Made by a program: the position numbers and the translations under genes | Assembly: GCF_900116105.1 (NCBI RefSeq) | Contig: NZ_FPAC01000006.1 | Span: 62,001-126,000, forward strand | Source of the DNA: Paenibacillus sp. 453mf | GTDB lineage: Bacteria > Bacillota > Bacilli > Paenibacillales > Paenibacillaceae | Reading direction: 5' to 3' | DNA length: 64,000 nt | The notes under the pieces: model-generated | The model's input: only the letters and a program-made list of their open reading frames with translations | Databases searched by the model: none | Told to the model about the DNA's origin: nothing | Shown here: in pieces, positions 26,195-34,660 of the stretch | Numbering within the stretch: position 1 is the stretch's first letter | How the letters are laid out: every line of letters starts with the position of its first letter

Positions 26195-26467
26195 ATGAAA
26201 AAAGCTATACACAGTAAACAACCAATCGGAACTTTAGGCGAGTATAAGAGTATTTGGATGGGCGTCGATGATCCTCTTGAGAGTGAATTGATTGCCAGAG
26301 AACTTAGAAAGAATCATCGCCGTCCTATGAAACAAATTCGCCGTATTGTTGCTGTAAAGTATTGGTTTCAGATCGTTCGGTGGACATTAGAAGATATGAG
26401 AGTTTATGCACCCCTTTTCGGTGCAGTTGTATTAGGAATTCTGTTGCTGCTCATCGCAGTGTCATGA
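26195..26467 (+). CDS. Small membrane-anchored protein at head of transfer region
   Basis: ATG with GGAGGTGTC upstream. The 90-residue product has a basic N-terminal two-thirds (RELRKNHRRPMKQIRRIV) and a C-terminal hydrophobic segment (about 68-88). It is likely tail-anchored with a cytosolic basic face. The family is not recognised. The next gene begins 10 bp after its stop. Confidence 0.7.
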   Translation: MKKAIHSKQPIGTLGEYKSIWMGVDDPLESELIARELRKNHRRPMKQIRRIVAVKYWFQIVRWTLEDMRVYAPLFGAVVLGILLLLIAVS

Positions 26468-26477
26468 GGTGATAGAC

Positions 26478-27380
26478 GTGAGTCTCGAGACAGTTTTATG
26501 GGTACTTTTTATTTCTCCATTTGCTATTGGGATGCTGTCGGCATTCTTTGGCGGAGGAAATGCGATTACACCGGTTATTGTGGACTACCGGTCTTCTCAA
26601 TCTGTGCAACCAGTTATTGAAAAAGAAGCTACGCACGAGAGTGAGTTTTTAATTGAACCTAAATTAGTACTGCCAGTTAATGAGCATTCTGCAATTCAAG
26701 CTCAGAAACTAGAGGAGTCGCCTCATGCAATGGATATTCTGCAAGATATTCCAGCAAATAACGAGGAAATGGTTACTAAGCCCATTCAATATGAAGTCTC
26801 AAATATCCCACAAGAATTGAATAATTCCATCGATGAGTTATTCAATGCTCTACATGGAAATCCGAATGAAGATGTTCTTGCTCACATACCTGCAGAGGAA
26901 AACCATCAAATATTTAATCAGGACTTTCCTAGTGAATTTGAACTTCCTGTAACTGACTACGAGGACTTCGAAATTTACACACAGTCCATTGATGAGAGGC
27001 TCGATCAAATGGATTCGAATAGTCAGAATACATCTGGCGTTGTCTATAATTTTCCCTATGGTGAATCATTGCCCATACCATCACGTGAATATTTCGCACT
27101 GCAACAAAAGTATGGCTCAGAAATTGTTAGCAGGGTAACAACTACACCAGCTATTGGGGGAACTGGTGACCACGACTGCATGATTGGAAGGGTTATGCAG
27201 AAGCATAACCAAACAGTTTTGCAGTATGGGGATCACTATATTCCTTTGAAAGGAATATATGAGGCAGAGGGAGTATTTCTTGTCGAAGGAATGTTTGTAA
27301 AACCGGACCTATTCTTTGTGAGTGAACACACTGAGTTGGAGGGACAAACGAATTCGATCGGCAAGGCAGCGGAGAACTAG
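26478..27380 (+). CDS. Membrane-anchored acidic protein (300 aa), unknown
   Basis: GTG 26478 is chosen because AGGTGA lies 5 nt before it; GTG 26469 overlaps that SD. An N-terminal hydrophobic segment (VLWVLFISPFAIGMLSAFF) is followed by a long acidic, low-complexity stretch. A C-terminal domain of about 110 residues (from about 190) contains GGTGDHDCMIGRVMQKH. Location just upstream of the T4SS operon suggests a transfer-related envelope protein. The family is not recognised. Confidence 0.7.
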   Translation: MSLETVLWVLFISPFAIGMLSAFFGGGNAITPVIVDYRSSQSVQPVIEKEATHESEFLIEPKLVLPVNEHSAIQAQKLEESPHAMDILQDIPANNEEMVTKPIQYEVSNIPQELNNSIDELFNALHGNPNEDVLAHIPAEENHQIFNQDFPSEFELPVTDYEDFEIYTQSIDERLDQMDSNSQNTSGVVYNFPYGESLPIPSREYFALQQKYGSEIVSRVTTTPAIGGTGDHDCMIGRVMQKHNQTVLQYGDHYIPLKGIYEAEGVFLVEGMFVKPDLFFVSEHTELEGQTNSIGKAAEN

Positions 27381-27474
27381 CACTCTCCGCTTTCTCAAAG
27401 GATTTAAGGGTATTTAGAACTAGTTCTTTATACTCTATAAATCCTTTGGGAAAGCGGTGAATTAGTCCGCTTTT
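27369..27474 (+). promoter_or_regulatory. Nested, mutually exclusive hairpins
   Basis: Three overlapping helices share GCGG/CCGC arms: GCGGAGA/TCTCCGC (27369-27391), a 20-bp near-perfect stem 27387-27406 with 27438-27457, and AGCGG/CCGCT with TTTT (27454-27474). They cannot all form together. The palindrome GAACTAGTTC lies in the big loop. From 27475 to 27693 I see a repeated ATATGAAATTT (about 27547 and 27580) but no gene. Confidence 0.6.
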
Positions 27475-27693
27475 GATACTCAATACACTAAAATTTGCTA
27501 AATTCAGCATCGACAATTTTCTAGTAGAGGTGTAAAATGGTGTCATAATATGAAATTTCATCGACTTAGTGATGTGAAAATATGAAATTTTACCTGTAAT
27601 ACATAAATATTTACCAGATTCATCAGTTTTTTTTCATACTTTAGGACGATCGTCTTAGATTTCTCACTTTTATATCGATAGGGGCGTTGATTT

Positions 27694-28155
27694 ATGTCAT
27701 CGAACAAGCATTTTACTAAAGGGAACAGTGATACAAAAGGGAACATTGGGATTAGCGAGATAGTAAGTAAGCCAGTAAACAATAATGAGCTTGCTGAACA
27801 GCTTAAAGCCGCAATTTTAGGAGAATGTTTCCCAGCAGATATGTCCAAGAACATGGGAGGTTGCCTTAAGTTTTCCGTTCGGGGAGGACAATTGGCGATT
27901 AATCATATACTTCTTGAACGTGAGCTAAGTCCGAAGGTACTTGAGCTCAAAGCTACAGATTCGGAAACAAAGACCGTAGTGGGGATGAAACGAAGCGGAC
28001 TGAAAACACTGTTGATGATCCTCGATGCAGTTATAAAAGAGGAGGATCCTATTGATCATGCAACGGTTTTTGTTTACTACTCCGTAGCTGACAACGGGGA
28101 ATTCGCCAGCGGAAAGCTTGTTGTTGAGAGAGGTATTCACCATCCCCGCTATTAA
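27694..28155 (+). CDS. Hypothetical protein before T4SS operon (153 aa)
   Basis: ATG with AGGGG 9 nt upstream. Soluble. The first 30 residues are polar (SSNKHFTKGNSDTKGN) and the rest is a compact domain (LKFSVRGGQLAINHILLERE...). GGQLAI resembles but does not fit the clamp motif. The family is not recognised. It is separated from the T4SS genes by a strong promoter and a family-2 leader. Confidence 0.65.
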   Translation: MSSNKHFTKGNSDTKGNIGISEIVSKPVNNNELAEQLKAAILGECFPADMSKNMGGCLKFSVRGGQLAINHILLERELSPKVLELKATDSETKTVVGMKRSGLKTLLMILDAVIKEEDPIDHATVFVYYSVADNGEFASGKLVVERGIHHPRY

Positions 28156-28163
28156 AACAAGTC

Positions 28164-28279
28164 TTGACATTTAGGTACCCAAACAGGATAATCTAGATAT
28201 GATTCATTAATTGAATAATTCACGAGCGGAAGCACCGCCTACCATGGGAATATCCCACGGTTTGGCGGTGCTTTTTTTT
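28164..28279 (+). promoter_or_regulatory. Promoter plus family-2 leader, copy a (T4SS operon)
   Basis: TTGACA (28164-28169), a 17-bp spacer and GATAAT (28187-28192) form a clear vegetative promoter. About 34 nt after the -10 box comes the hairpin GCGG-AAGCA-CCGC (28226-28238). Its 3' arm is also the 5' arm of the terminator AGCACCGCC/GGCGGTGCT, which ends in eight T (28272-28279). Confidence 0.8.
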
Positions 28280-28384
28280 GTTCTAAAAAAGGGGGAATGC
28301 CGTTGCAGATAGATAAGCATTGCAACAAGCTTTGATTCATTCAGATTGGTATTACTTATCTCATATTGTGGAAGGGGAATTAAC

Positions 28385-28756
28385 TTGTTTAAGAAGTTGT
28401 TTCTTATGATGGCTCTCGCATTTTGCATGACAATAGTTATAGCTCCGGTGGGCGCCTCCGCTCAAGATGTCATTGATTCCGAACTTCAGGACAAGAATCA
28501 AACCTATAACCCGAACGACGCAAACGTAAAAAAAGTTAATGCACCACTAAAGACAATAGTACAGATCTTTGGTGGCGTCGGGGGAACTTGTTTTGTCCTT
28601 GCAGTTATGTACTATGCCATTATGATTATCTTTGGTTCTTTGAACCCGCAAAAGGCAGCCACCTACTGGAAAGCACTTATCGGTTGTGCTGCCGGTGCAT
28701 TCATCTTCTTTGGTGCAGCAACTTTTGCCAATGTTATTGCATCACTTGCATCATAA
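28385..28756 (+). CDS. VirB2-like pilin/TrbC-type protein
   Basis: TTG 28385 with GGAAGGGG 7 nt upstream is preferred to ATG 28346. The 123-residue product has a signal peptide (MFKKLFLMMALAFCMTIVI...GASA, cleavage near 27) and two hydrophobic helices joined by a short polar loop (LNPQKAATYWK), the usual layout of VirB2/TrbC pilins. It is the first gene of the T4SS operon and probably the extracellular or channel subunit. Confidence 0.7.
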   Translation: MFKKLFLMMALAFCMTIVIAPVGASAQDVIDSELQDKNQTYNPNDANVKKVNAPLKTIVQIFGGVGGTCFVLAVMYYAIMIIFGSLNPQKAATYWKALIGCAAGAFIFFGAATFANVIASLAS

Positions 28757-28778
28757 TTATCGATCAGGGTATTGCCAT

Positions 28779-28845
28779 GGCCACCCTGCCTATCTGATTT
28801 TGGACGCGATCTGTCTGAGATCGCACTGGCAGGGTGGCCGATTTT
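28779..28845 (+). terminator. Attenuator within T4SS operon
   Basis: GGCCACCCTGCC (28779-28790) pairs perfectly with GGCAGGGTGGCC (28828-28839). An inner GCGATCT/AGATCGC helix and a GATTTTATT tail are present. It would partly terminate after the pilin gene and so make more pilin than channel proteins. Confidence 0.75.
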
Positions 28846-28874
28846 ATTCTTAAGAAAGTTAGGAGGATTGTTCA

Positions 28875-29189
28875 GTGAATAACGAGATTGTTGTACCGAT
28901 CGACATTACTCAAGAAGAAAAATCGATTCTAGCAGTTCTATCAATGAGACAATTCTTCTTCTTGTTTCCGACGCTAGTTTTCTGTGGCGTAATTCTTATC
29001 TACGGAAACCTACCGTTCCTTGATGGCGGGGCTGAATGGATTGGAAAACTGATCATCATCGTAATCTTAGGTGGAATTTCATCTTTCTTGGCCTTTTTTA
29101 AATTCGAAAAATACGAGCAGTATGCAAGCGAGTTTATTGCCTGGAAAATTAAATTCCATCGTTCACAGAAAACTTATTCCCATATCTAA
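28875..29189 (+). CDS. PrgI/VirB3-like T4SS membrane protein
   Basis: GTG start with TTAGGAGG 8 nt upstream. The 104-residue product begins with EIVVPIDITQEEKSILAVLS, a PrgI-family opening, and has two hydrophobic helices (about 30-50 and 58-78). PrgI-like proteins take the VirB3 place in Gram-positive conjugation systems, next to VirB4. Inner-membrane scaffold component. Confidence 0.75.
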   Translation: MNNEIVVPIDITQEEKSILAVLSMRQFFFLFPTLVFCGVILIYGNLPFLDGGAEWIGKLIIIVILGGISSFLAFFKFEKYEQYASEFIAWKIKFHRSQKTYSHI

Positions 29190-29210
29190 GATGGAAAGGG
29201 GCTCACACGG

Positions 29211-30143
29211 TTGCAAGTTTTTATAGTCTGCATGATGGTTTTTCTAGTCCTCATACTTACATTTTTGTTTATTGCGAAGAGAAGGATGGATCGAAATGAA
29301 CCTATTATTGGATGGCAGCGCAAGCAGCATCTTGGAGAAGTAAATGGCACAGCAGCCAACACCCAAAATATTAATAAGGCCGATGAAAAGGAACAGAAAA
29401 ATGACAAACAGGACATAAAGGATCTCATTGGGATAGAGGATATTCATCACGGGATATTCGTTAAAAAGAACAATGAATTTTGTGTAACTGTAGCCACCGA
29501 ATCCATTAACTACGACCTTCTAAGTTCACAGGCACGACAAGCGACTATTTTGGGGTATAGCAGTTTATTTCGGGTCATACGCTTTCCGGTTCAAATTCTT
29601 GGACAAGCTGTCCGGCAGGATTTGAGAAAAGAAGAGAATCGTTGGAATTCGAATCTCGCAAAGTGCAACGATCAAACGAGAGATTACAATGCCAATGTAA
29701 TTAAACATATCAAGGACAAATCGGAAAAAGAGTTTCGAATATCACGTAAGGTCTATTACGTCATAAGCTATGTTCCCTTACCGAGCAAGATGGGGGCTTT
29801 GAAACCAGATCAGCGTGAAGAAATGATTCGGAACGAGCTCTACCAAAGAGCAGCTACGGTTGTGGGCATGCTTCGTCAATGCGAGATCCACGCTACACTG
29901 CTTGATAGCTTGTCTGCAATGGAAGTTATGAAAAGAGCTTTGAACCGTGACCGCATGGTAATTAATCCAATTGATGATTTGATTACTCACGGAAAAGAAA
30001 AACTCTCGGCTTACATTACTGCAGATGTCATGTCGATGCCTGGTTTTGATGATCTTGTGTATGACGTTGAGGAGGTGCGGAAAATTGTTCAAACGTATGA
30101 AGAAGAAGAGGGAAGAGAACATAAACGAGCTGCAGGTGAGTGA
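29211..30143 (+). CDS. VirB4 N-terminal-domain-like membrane protein
   Basis: TTG start with GGAAAGGGG upstream. A single N-terminal transmembrane helix (VFIVCMMVFLVLILTFLFI) precedes a soluble part. That part (IEDIHHGIFVKKNNEFCVTV..., ISRKVYYVISYVPLP...) resembles the N-terminal portion of VirB4/TrsE-type proteins without any Walker motif. It overlaps the VirB4 ATPase gene. I read it as a separate membrane-tethered partner of VirB4, possibly produced by splitting of an ancestral protein. Confidence 0.6.
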   Translation: MQVFIVCMMVFLVLILTFLFIAKRRMDRNEPIIGWQRKQHLGEVNGTAANTQNINKADEKEQKNDKQDIKDLIGIEDIHHGIFVKKNNEFCVTVATESINYDLLSSQARQATILGYSSLFRVIRFPVQILGQAVRQDLRKEENRWNSNLAKCNDQTRDYNANVIKHIKDKSEKEFRISRKVYYVISYVPLPSKMGALKPDQREEMIRNELYQRAATVVGMLRQCEIHATLLDSLSAMEVMKRALNRDRMVINPIDDLITHGKEKLSAYITADVMSMPGFDDLVYDVEEVRKIVQTYEEEEGREHKRAAGE

Positions 30144-32136
30144 TGCACGTAAAGGAGAAAGGGATCATGAAGTACTAGGATTCCCGAGCATTGTTGATAA
30201 CATGCTTAATGATGGAGCACATTTCGAAGATGACTACTTCATGTTAAAAACGGGTCTTGGTTCGACTAAGTACGGCCGATCGTTTTTCGTTAAACCCAGT
30301 GGCTATCCCCGAACTGTACGAATTGGTTGGTTGGAGGCCCTTTTTACTGGTGATGACCTGGACTGCTCAGTTCATATTGAACCTATTGATCGGAATGCAG
30401 CGATTAAGAAATTGCAAGATAAAATCGACGAGTTCGATACTGTTATTTACTCTGCAGCAAATCGCGGGGATCAAGCTAAAATTGATGATTCGGTACAAAA
30501 ACGCGAGGATACTAAATTTCTTCAGCGTCAGATTAAGAGCAATCAAAATGGATTGTATTACGTTTCAGTTCAGGCCACCGTGTATGCTAACTCACTTGAT
30601 GAACTAAATGCGAAGTGCGTTGAGGTGGAAAATGAGGTCGCTGGCGAATCCATTGAGATCTTGAGTGCATTCAACAGACAAAAAGAAGCTTTCCTTTCGT
30701 GTTTACCCCTAGGGAAGAATTATTTACCTAAATCGGATCGTAATCTTGATCAGTTGAGTCTTACTGCAATATTCCCTCATGCCAGCTCGAAGTTAAACCA
30801 TCAAGGTGGATTTCCGATTGGTCGTTTTGGAAGGGATTACGTCTACTATAACAATTTCGACCCAAGTCTGAACAATTATTCGCTTGGTATCTTTGGAGTA
30901 TCTGGTTCGGGTAAATCTGTGCTCGTAAAACAAATCATTGGACGAGGCTACATGGATGGCATCATGAAAAACGTAATCATCGATGTGGAACCTGAGTATC
31001 GTGAATTGACCTATGCACTTGGAGGGGTTGTTGTTCCAATTTATCCATCGAAGGATGATGATGTCAGTCGGATTAATCCGCTGGATATCTTTCCTGAGAA
31101 GGAAGTTAAGAATAAGGGCACAGATGATGAATTTATTGATGAGAAGATTAACTTAAACGAGAAAATTAAGGAAGCCCTTGAATTCTTTAAAGTTATGAAG
31201 GAGTCCCTTACTCCTGATAACCGAGGACTAAGTGCAGTAGAAATCGGGGTTCTTAATGATATTCTAGAAAATCTGTATATCAGTCGAGGGATAACCGAAG
31301 ATCCGGATTCAATCTATGAACAAATTGAACATTTCGATGATTTTGGTTCTTTCACTTATCGTAAACAGCTCATTCAAATGCCAACGATAACTGATGTGTA
31401 CGAGGCGCTGTGCGAAGAAGCCCAGAATGATTATGGCGATGAACTTCGTGAGCTGTGTAATGTCGTTAAGTTGTTCACGAGAAATAAAGCTTTCGGTATG
31501 TTTGATGGTCAGACAAAAATTATTTCCGAAAACAATGTCTCTTTGGATGAAGCACCTGTCGTAACGTTTGACATCAGTAAGCTATCAAGTAATGGTATCG
31601 AACGTCCTCTTGCTCAACATGTGCTTATGACTTGGGTTTGGAACAGGTTTATTGTCTCAAATCCTAAAGTAAAGAAACGGGTTATCTGTGATGAAGCATG
31701 GATGATGATTAAATACTCTTCCATGATGGAATGGCTTAAAATTCTTAGCGCACGCGGACGGAAGTGGAACGTTTCTCTGACGCTTGTTTCACAACGTTAC
31801 GAAATGTTTGATCGGACTGAATCTGCAAGAGATGTGGTTGCGCAGTTTGACACGGTTTGTTTCCTTAGACAGAGTGATCAAGACATCAACCCAATCCTGA
31901 GTACTTTTAGATTAAGCGAAGATGTAGGTAACTTGATCCGCACAGCTTCGACTGGTCAGGTTCTTATGAAAGCCGGAAAACAAATTGTTACATTCCAATC
32001 TGAACCGACGCCTGAAGAGTGGGTTTACCTTAATACCAACCAGAATGTCGAACTTGCTCCAAAGAAGAAATCGAGAGAAGAAATGATAGATTGGCTAAAC
32101 GATAAGTCTCACCTTCAGGAAGGTGATGTCGCTTGA
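30097..32136 (+). CDS. VirB4-like T4SS ATPase
   Basis: A product of about 679 residues. Walker A is GVSGSGKS (about 267-274) and Walker B VICDEAWMMI (about 529-538). It also has the FALSE-type conserved region ILSARGRKWNVSLTLVSQRY that is typical of VirB4/TraE. It powers assembly and DNA transfer at the membrane. The start is uncertain: ATG 30097 overlaps the upstream gene by 47 bp and has a distant SD; GTG 30136 is possible. It is coupled to the next gene through TTGA at 32133. Confidence 0.85.
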   Translation: MKKKREENINELQVSDARKGERDHEVLGFPSIVDNMLNDGAHFEDDYFMLKTGLGSTKYGRSFFVKPSGYPRTVRIGWLEALFTGDDLDCSVHIEPIDRNAAIKKLQDKIDEFDTVIYSAANRGDQAKIDDSVQKREDTKFLQRQIKSNQNGLYYVSVQATVYANSLDELNAKCVEVENEVAGESIEILSAFNRQKEAFLSCLPLGKNYLPKSDRNLDQLSLTAIFPHASSKLNHQGGFPIGRFGRDYVYYNNFDPSLNNYSLGIFGVSGSGKSVLVKQIIGRGYMDGIMKNVIIDVEPEYRELTYALGGVVVPIYPSKDDDVSRINPLDIFPEKEVKNKGTDDEFIDEKINLNEKIKEALEFFKVMKESLTPDNRGLSAVEIGVLNDILENLYISRGITEDPDSIYEQIEHFDDFGSFTYRKQLIQMPTITDVYEALCEEAQNDYGDELRELCNVVKLFTRNKAFGMFDGQTKIISENNVSLDEAPVVTFDISKLSSNGIERPLAQHVLMTWVWNRFIVSNPKVKKRVICDEAWMMIKYSSMMEWLKILSARGRKWNVSLTLVSQRYEMFDRTESARDVVAQFDTVCFLRQSDQDINPILSTFRLSEDVGNLIRTASTGQVLMKAGKQIVTFQSEPTPEEWVYLNTNQNVELAPKKKSREEMIDWLNDKSHLQEGDVA

Positions 32137-34598
32137 TAAGAAGCAGTAGGCTTTTCTTATCCGTACTCCTTTTGCTAATTCTTGCCGGTTATGGTGAGGT
32201 ATCTGCCTCGGGTTCTATTGGTTCAACGCTTACATCCACTATTGGCGGGGATAGCCTCTTTAATGAGGATCAATTATCTAATGGTGGAGATACAAGTGGT
32301 GCTCTTGTTGGTGACGAGACGGTAGATATGTTGAAAGAAGCGGAAGATGAAGCCAATCTGATGAATGGATTCATTATAGGTCAAGTAAATAACTTGATGA
32401 CGATTCCGGGTATAAACAGCTTGCAAAATCTAGTCTTCGGAAATCCCTATGAAACTTGGGGGTTTGGTAATGATCCGAGCGATAAGTTGGTCGACGGTAT
32501 CTTCTTTCAGTCCGAATTAGAGAATGTGATTCATCCACTTATAGCCACATTCTCGGGTGTGTATGCCACCGTTTTAATGCTCGCAATTATGATGTCATCC
32601 ATGAAGCTTGGGATGAAAGCCCATAGTCCACAATCAAAAGAAGACTTTTGGAAGGATGTCCATATGTATGTCGCGTCTGCATTCTTCATGGGTCTTTTTT
32701 GGATGTTGTTCCACATCCTTATGGCTACAAACTGGGGCATTGTACAGGGTGTAGCATCAACGTTACAGAGTCTTAATAAACCTTTAGATGGTATATCTAT
32801 CATCGCAACAGCAACGAATGATGATTCTTATTCATTTAAAATGGGAGACTTATTTGTATTTTTGGCAGAATGGGGATTGGCAGCCTATCTCAACTTCATA
32901 TATATCGCACGCAAAATCATCATTATACTTCTTTGCGTGATGTCACCATTTGCAGCGTACAGTCTATTGTTTGCAAAGACCCGTTCTTTTTTTGGAACTT
33001 ACATGAAGGAACTACTAGGGAACATTTTCCTGCCTTCAATTCATGCAATTATCCTTTTCATCTTTGTACAAATGGCTGGGAATCTTGGTCAGGGAATGGG
33101 GCCAATGATCTTTAAGTTAGGCATGATTATCATGTTTGTACCCGTAACGGGAATGGTTTCTAAGTGGTTGAATCTAGGTGATGCTAGCACGAGTATGGGA
33201 CGGACTGCAACAGCACTCGGGCTTGGATCCATTGGCGGAGCAATGATGTTATCGAGGAATGTTATGAGCATGACTGGTAAAGGTAAAGCTGGCTTCGGTA
33301 ACTCGAGTTCTTCCGGAAGTGGAGGAGCTGGAGCGGAGACACCAGGGGGGACGGATGTCCCCATGGGCAATGACGCAGGTAGATCTGCGATTACTCGTGC
33401 AGCTGAAGGTGGATCTACTTGGAATAAGATTAAAAAAGTTGGAAGTGTTGGCGGTGCGGTAGCAGGAGGAACGTTTGGTTTACCATTCGGTGCTGGTGGG
33501 GTAGCTGCTGGAGCAGCAATCGGTTCTAAAGCAGTCGCTGGTGTTCTACAAACGACAAGGAATGCAACAACCGGCGCACGCGATTTAGGTAGAACCGCAC
33601 TAAACTCCTTTAGGGGGACAGATGCAAACGGGAACCCTTCAGGGAAAATAAGTTTAGGTAATTTCAAAGAAAAATGGAGCGACCTAGCTGAAAGACGTCA
33701 GATGGTCGGTAATCTTGGAGAAGCTGCCGGTAAAATGACTGGTGCTGCCGGAGCCACTATTGGTGGAGTAGTAGCTGGACCGGTTGGAGCTGCAATCGGA
33801 GGGGCATTCGGGAACAAGATAGGTACAGCAGGACGTGCAATGGGCCAGATGCTTTCTGGAGTAAGCCGCCAACGTGCCTTTGAGCACGGAGCCGGTATTC
33901 GTATGGATGGATCCTTAAGTCCTCGTGGGATGACCATGGATCAAATTGCTTCTGATCCGAGATTTAGCGGAAGTGAAGCTCGATGGAACCAAACGAATGA
34001 TCGTTCTTGGTACGAGGCAAAGGATGCAGTTACCGGTAATTGGGAGAGGGTCGGTGGATATGGTGCCGGCGATTCTTCTCTTAAGACAGGACAGCTTCGG
34101 ATGATTGACTATGACATTCGTAAGGGATCCGGGCCGAATGGTGGCGAGACTTGGACTCGTGGAGAAAACGGATCGTATACCCGAACGATAAATCAGCCAC
34201 TTCAATCTGATGACAAAGGTAACATCCTCCAGAAGCCACGCACTGAGCGAGAGCTGGTAGGAATGAGCGGCTCTTCAGCAAGCTTTGGTCGGAAAAGTGA
34301 AGCCTACATCGCAGACACATCTAGGAAGAAGCTCTATTCTGACAATAGCTTCGACCATCGTCGCCTGAACACCGAGGATTACTTCAATCATACTAACAAT
34401 GGCCGAAAATCGGATGTAAACGGAAAGGTTGTATCCGATATGCGATCTGGGAGTGACAAAGTTGCTGATTTCGTAGGTTTGACTGCTCCTAAAATGACAC
34501 GATCAGCTACTAAAAACTTCATGGAAGGCGCGAAACGGGTCGGCTGGGCACAAGCAGGTGCTTACAATAATACCGATCGCAAGCGAGACATTATTTAA
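32133..34598 (+). CDS. VirB6/TrbL-like multispanning channel protein
   Basis: TTG start overlaps the VirB4 stop. The 821-residue product has a signal-like N-terminus (LFLSVLLLLILAGYGEVSA) and about six hydrophobic helices between residues 130 and 370. A very long Gly/Ala-rich region follows (GGAVAGGTFGLPFGAGGVAA-type repeats, about 380-600), then a polar C-terminal tail. This layout is that of VirB6/TrbL or TraL-like proteins with extended C-termini. It should form the inner-membrane part of the transfer channel. Confidence 0.75.
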   Translation: MIRSSRLFLSVLLLLILAGYGEVSASGSIGSTLTSTIGGDSLFNEDQLSNGGDTSGALVGDETVDMLKEAEDEANLMNGFIIGQVNNLMTIPGINSLQNLVFGNPYETWGFGNDPSDKLVDGIFFQSELENVIHPLIATFSGVYATVLMLAIMMSSMKLGMKAHSPQSKEDFWKDVHMYVASAFFMGLFWMLFHILMATNWGIVQGVASTLQSLNKPLDGISIIATATNDDSYSFKMGDLFVFLAEWGLAAYLNFIYIARKIIIILLCVMSPFAAYSLLFAKTRSFFGTYMKELLGNIFLPSIHAIILFIFVQMAGNLGQGMGPMIFKLGMIIMFVPVTGMVSKWLNLGDASTSMGRTATALGLGSIGGAMMLSRNVMSMTGKGKAGFGNSSSSGSGGAGAETPGGTDVPMGNDAGRSAITRAAEGGSTWNKIKKVGSVGGAVAGGTFGLPFGAGGVAAGAAIGSKAVAGVLQTTRNATTGARDLGRTALNSFRGTDANGNPSGKISLGNFKEKWSDLAERRQMVGNLGEAAGKMTGAAGATIGGVVAGPVGAAIGGAFGNKIGTAGRAMGQMLSGVSRQRAFEHGAGIRMDGSLSPRGMTMDQIASDPRFSGSEARWNQTNDRSWYEAKDAVTGNWERVGGYGAGDSSLKTGQLRMIDYDIRKGSGPNGGETWTRGENGSYTRTINQPLQSDDKGNILQKPRTERELVGMSGSSASFGRKSEAYIADTSRKKLYSDNSFDHRRLNTEDYFNHTNNGRKSDVNGKVVSDMRSGSDKVADFVGLTAPKMTRSATKNFMEGAKRVGWAQAGAYNNTDRKRDII

Positions 34599-34609
34599 AG
34601 GTGATCTAG

Positions 34610-34645
34610 ATTCTAAGAGGCGATCAGAGGATTTCCTCTTAGAAT
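34610..34645 (+). other. Intercistronic hairpin before the lytic-enzyme gene
   Basis: ATTCTAAGAGG pairs perfectly with CCTCTTAGAAT around a 14-nt loop. No T run follows; it abuts the SD GGAGGTGA of the next gene. Likely an mRNA-stability or SD-presentation element. Confidence 0.55.
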
Positions 34646-34660
34646 TGGAGGTGATAGTTT

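Noticed and set aside
33089..33667. 192-residue minus-strand frame rich in Pro and Ala
   Set aside because: It is the antisense of the Gly/Ala-rich part of the VirB6-like gene, has no SD, and its composition follows from the plus-strand repeats.
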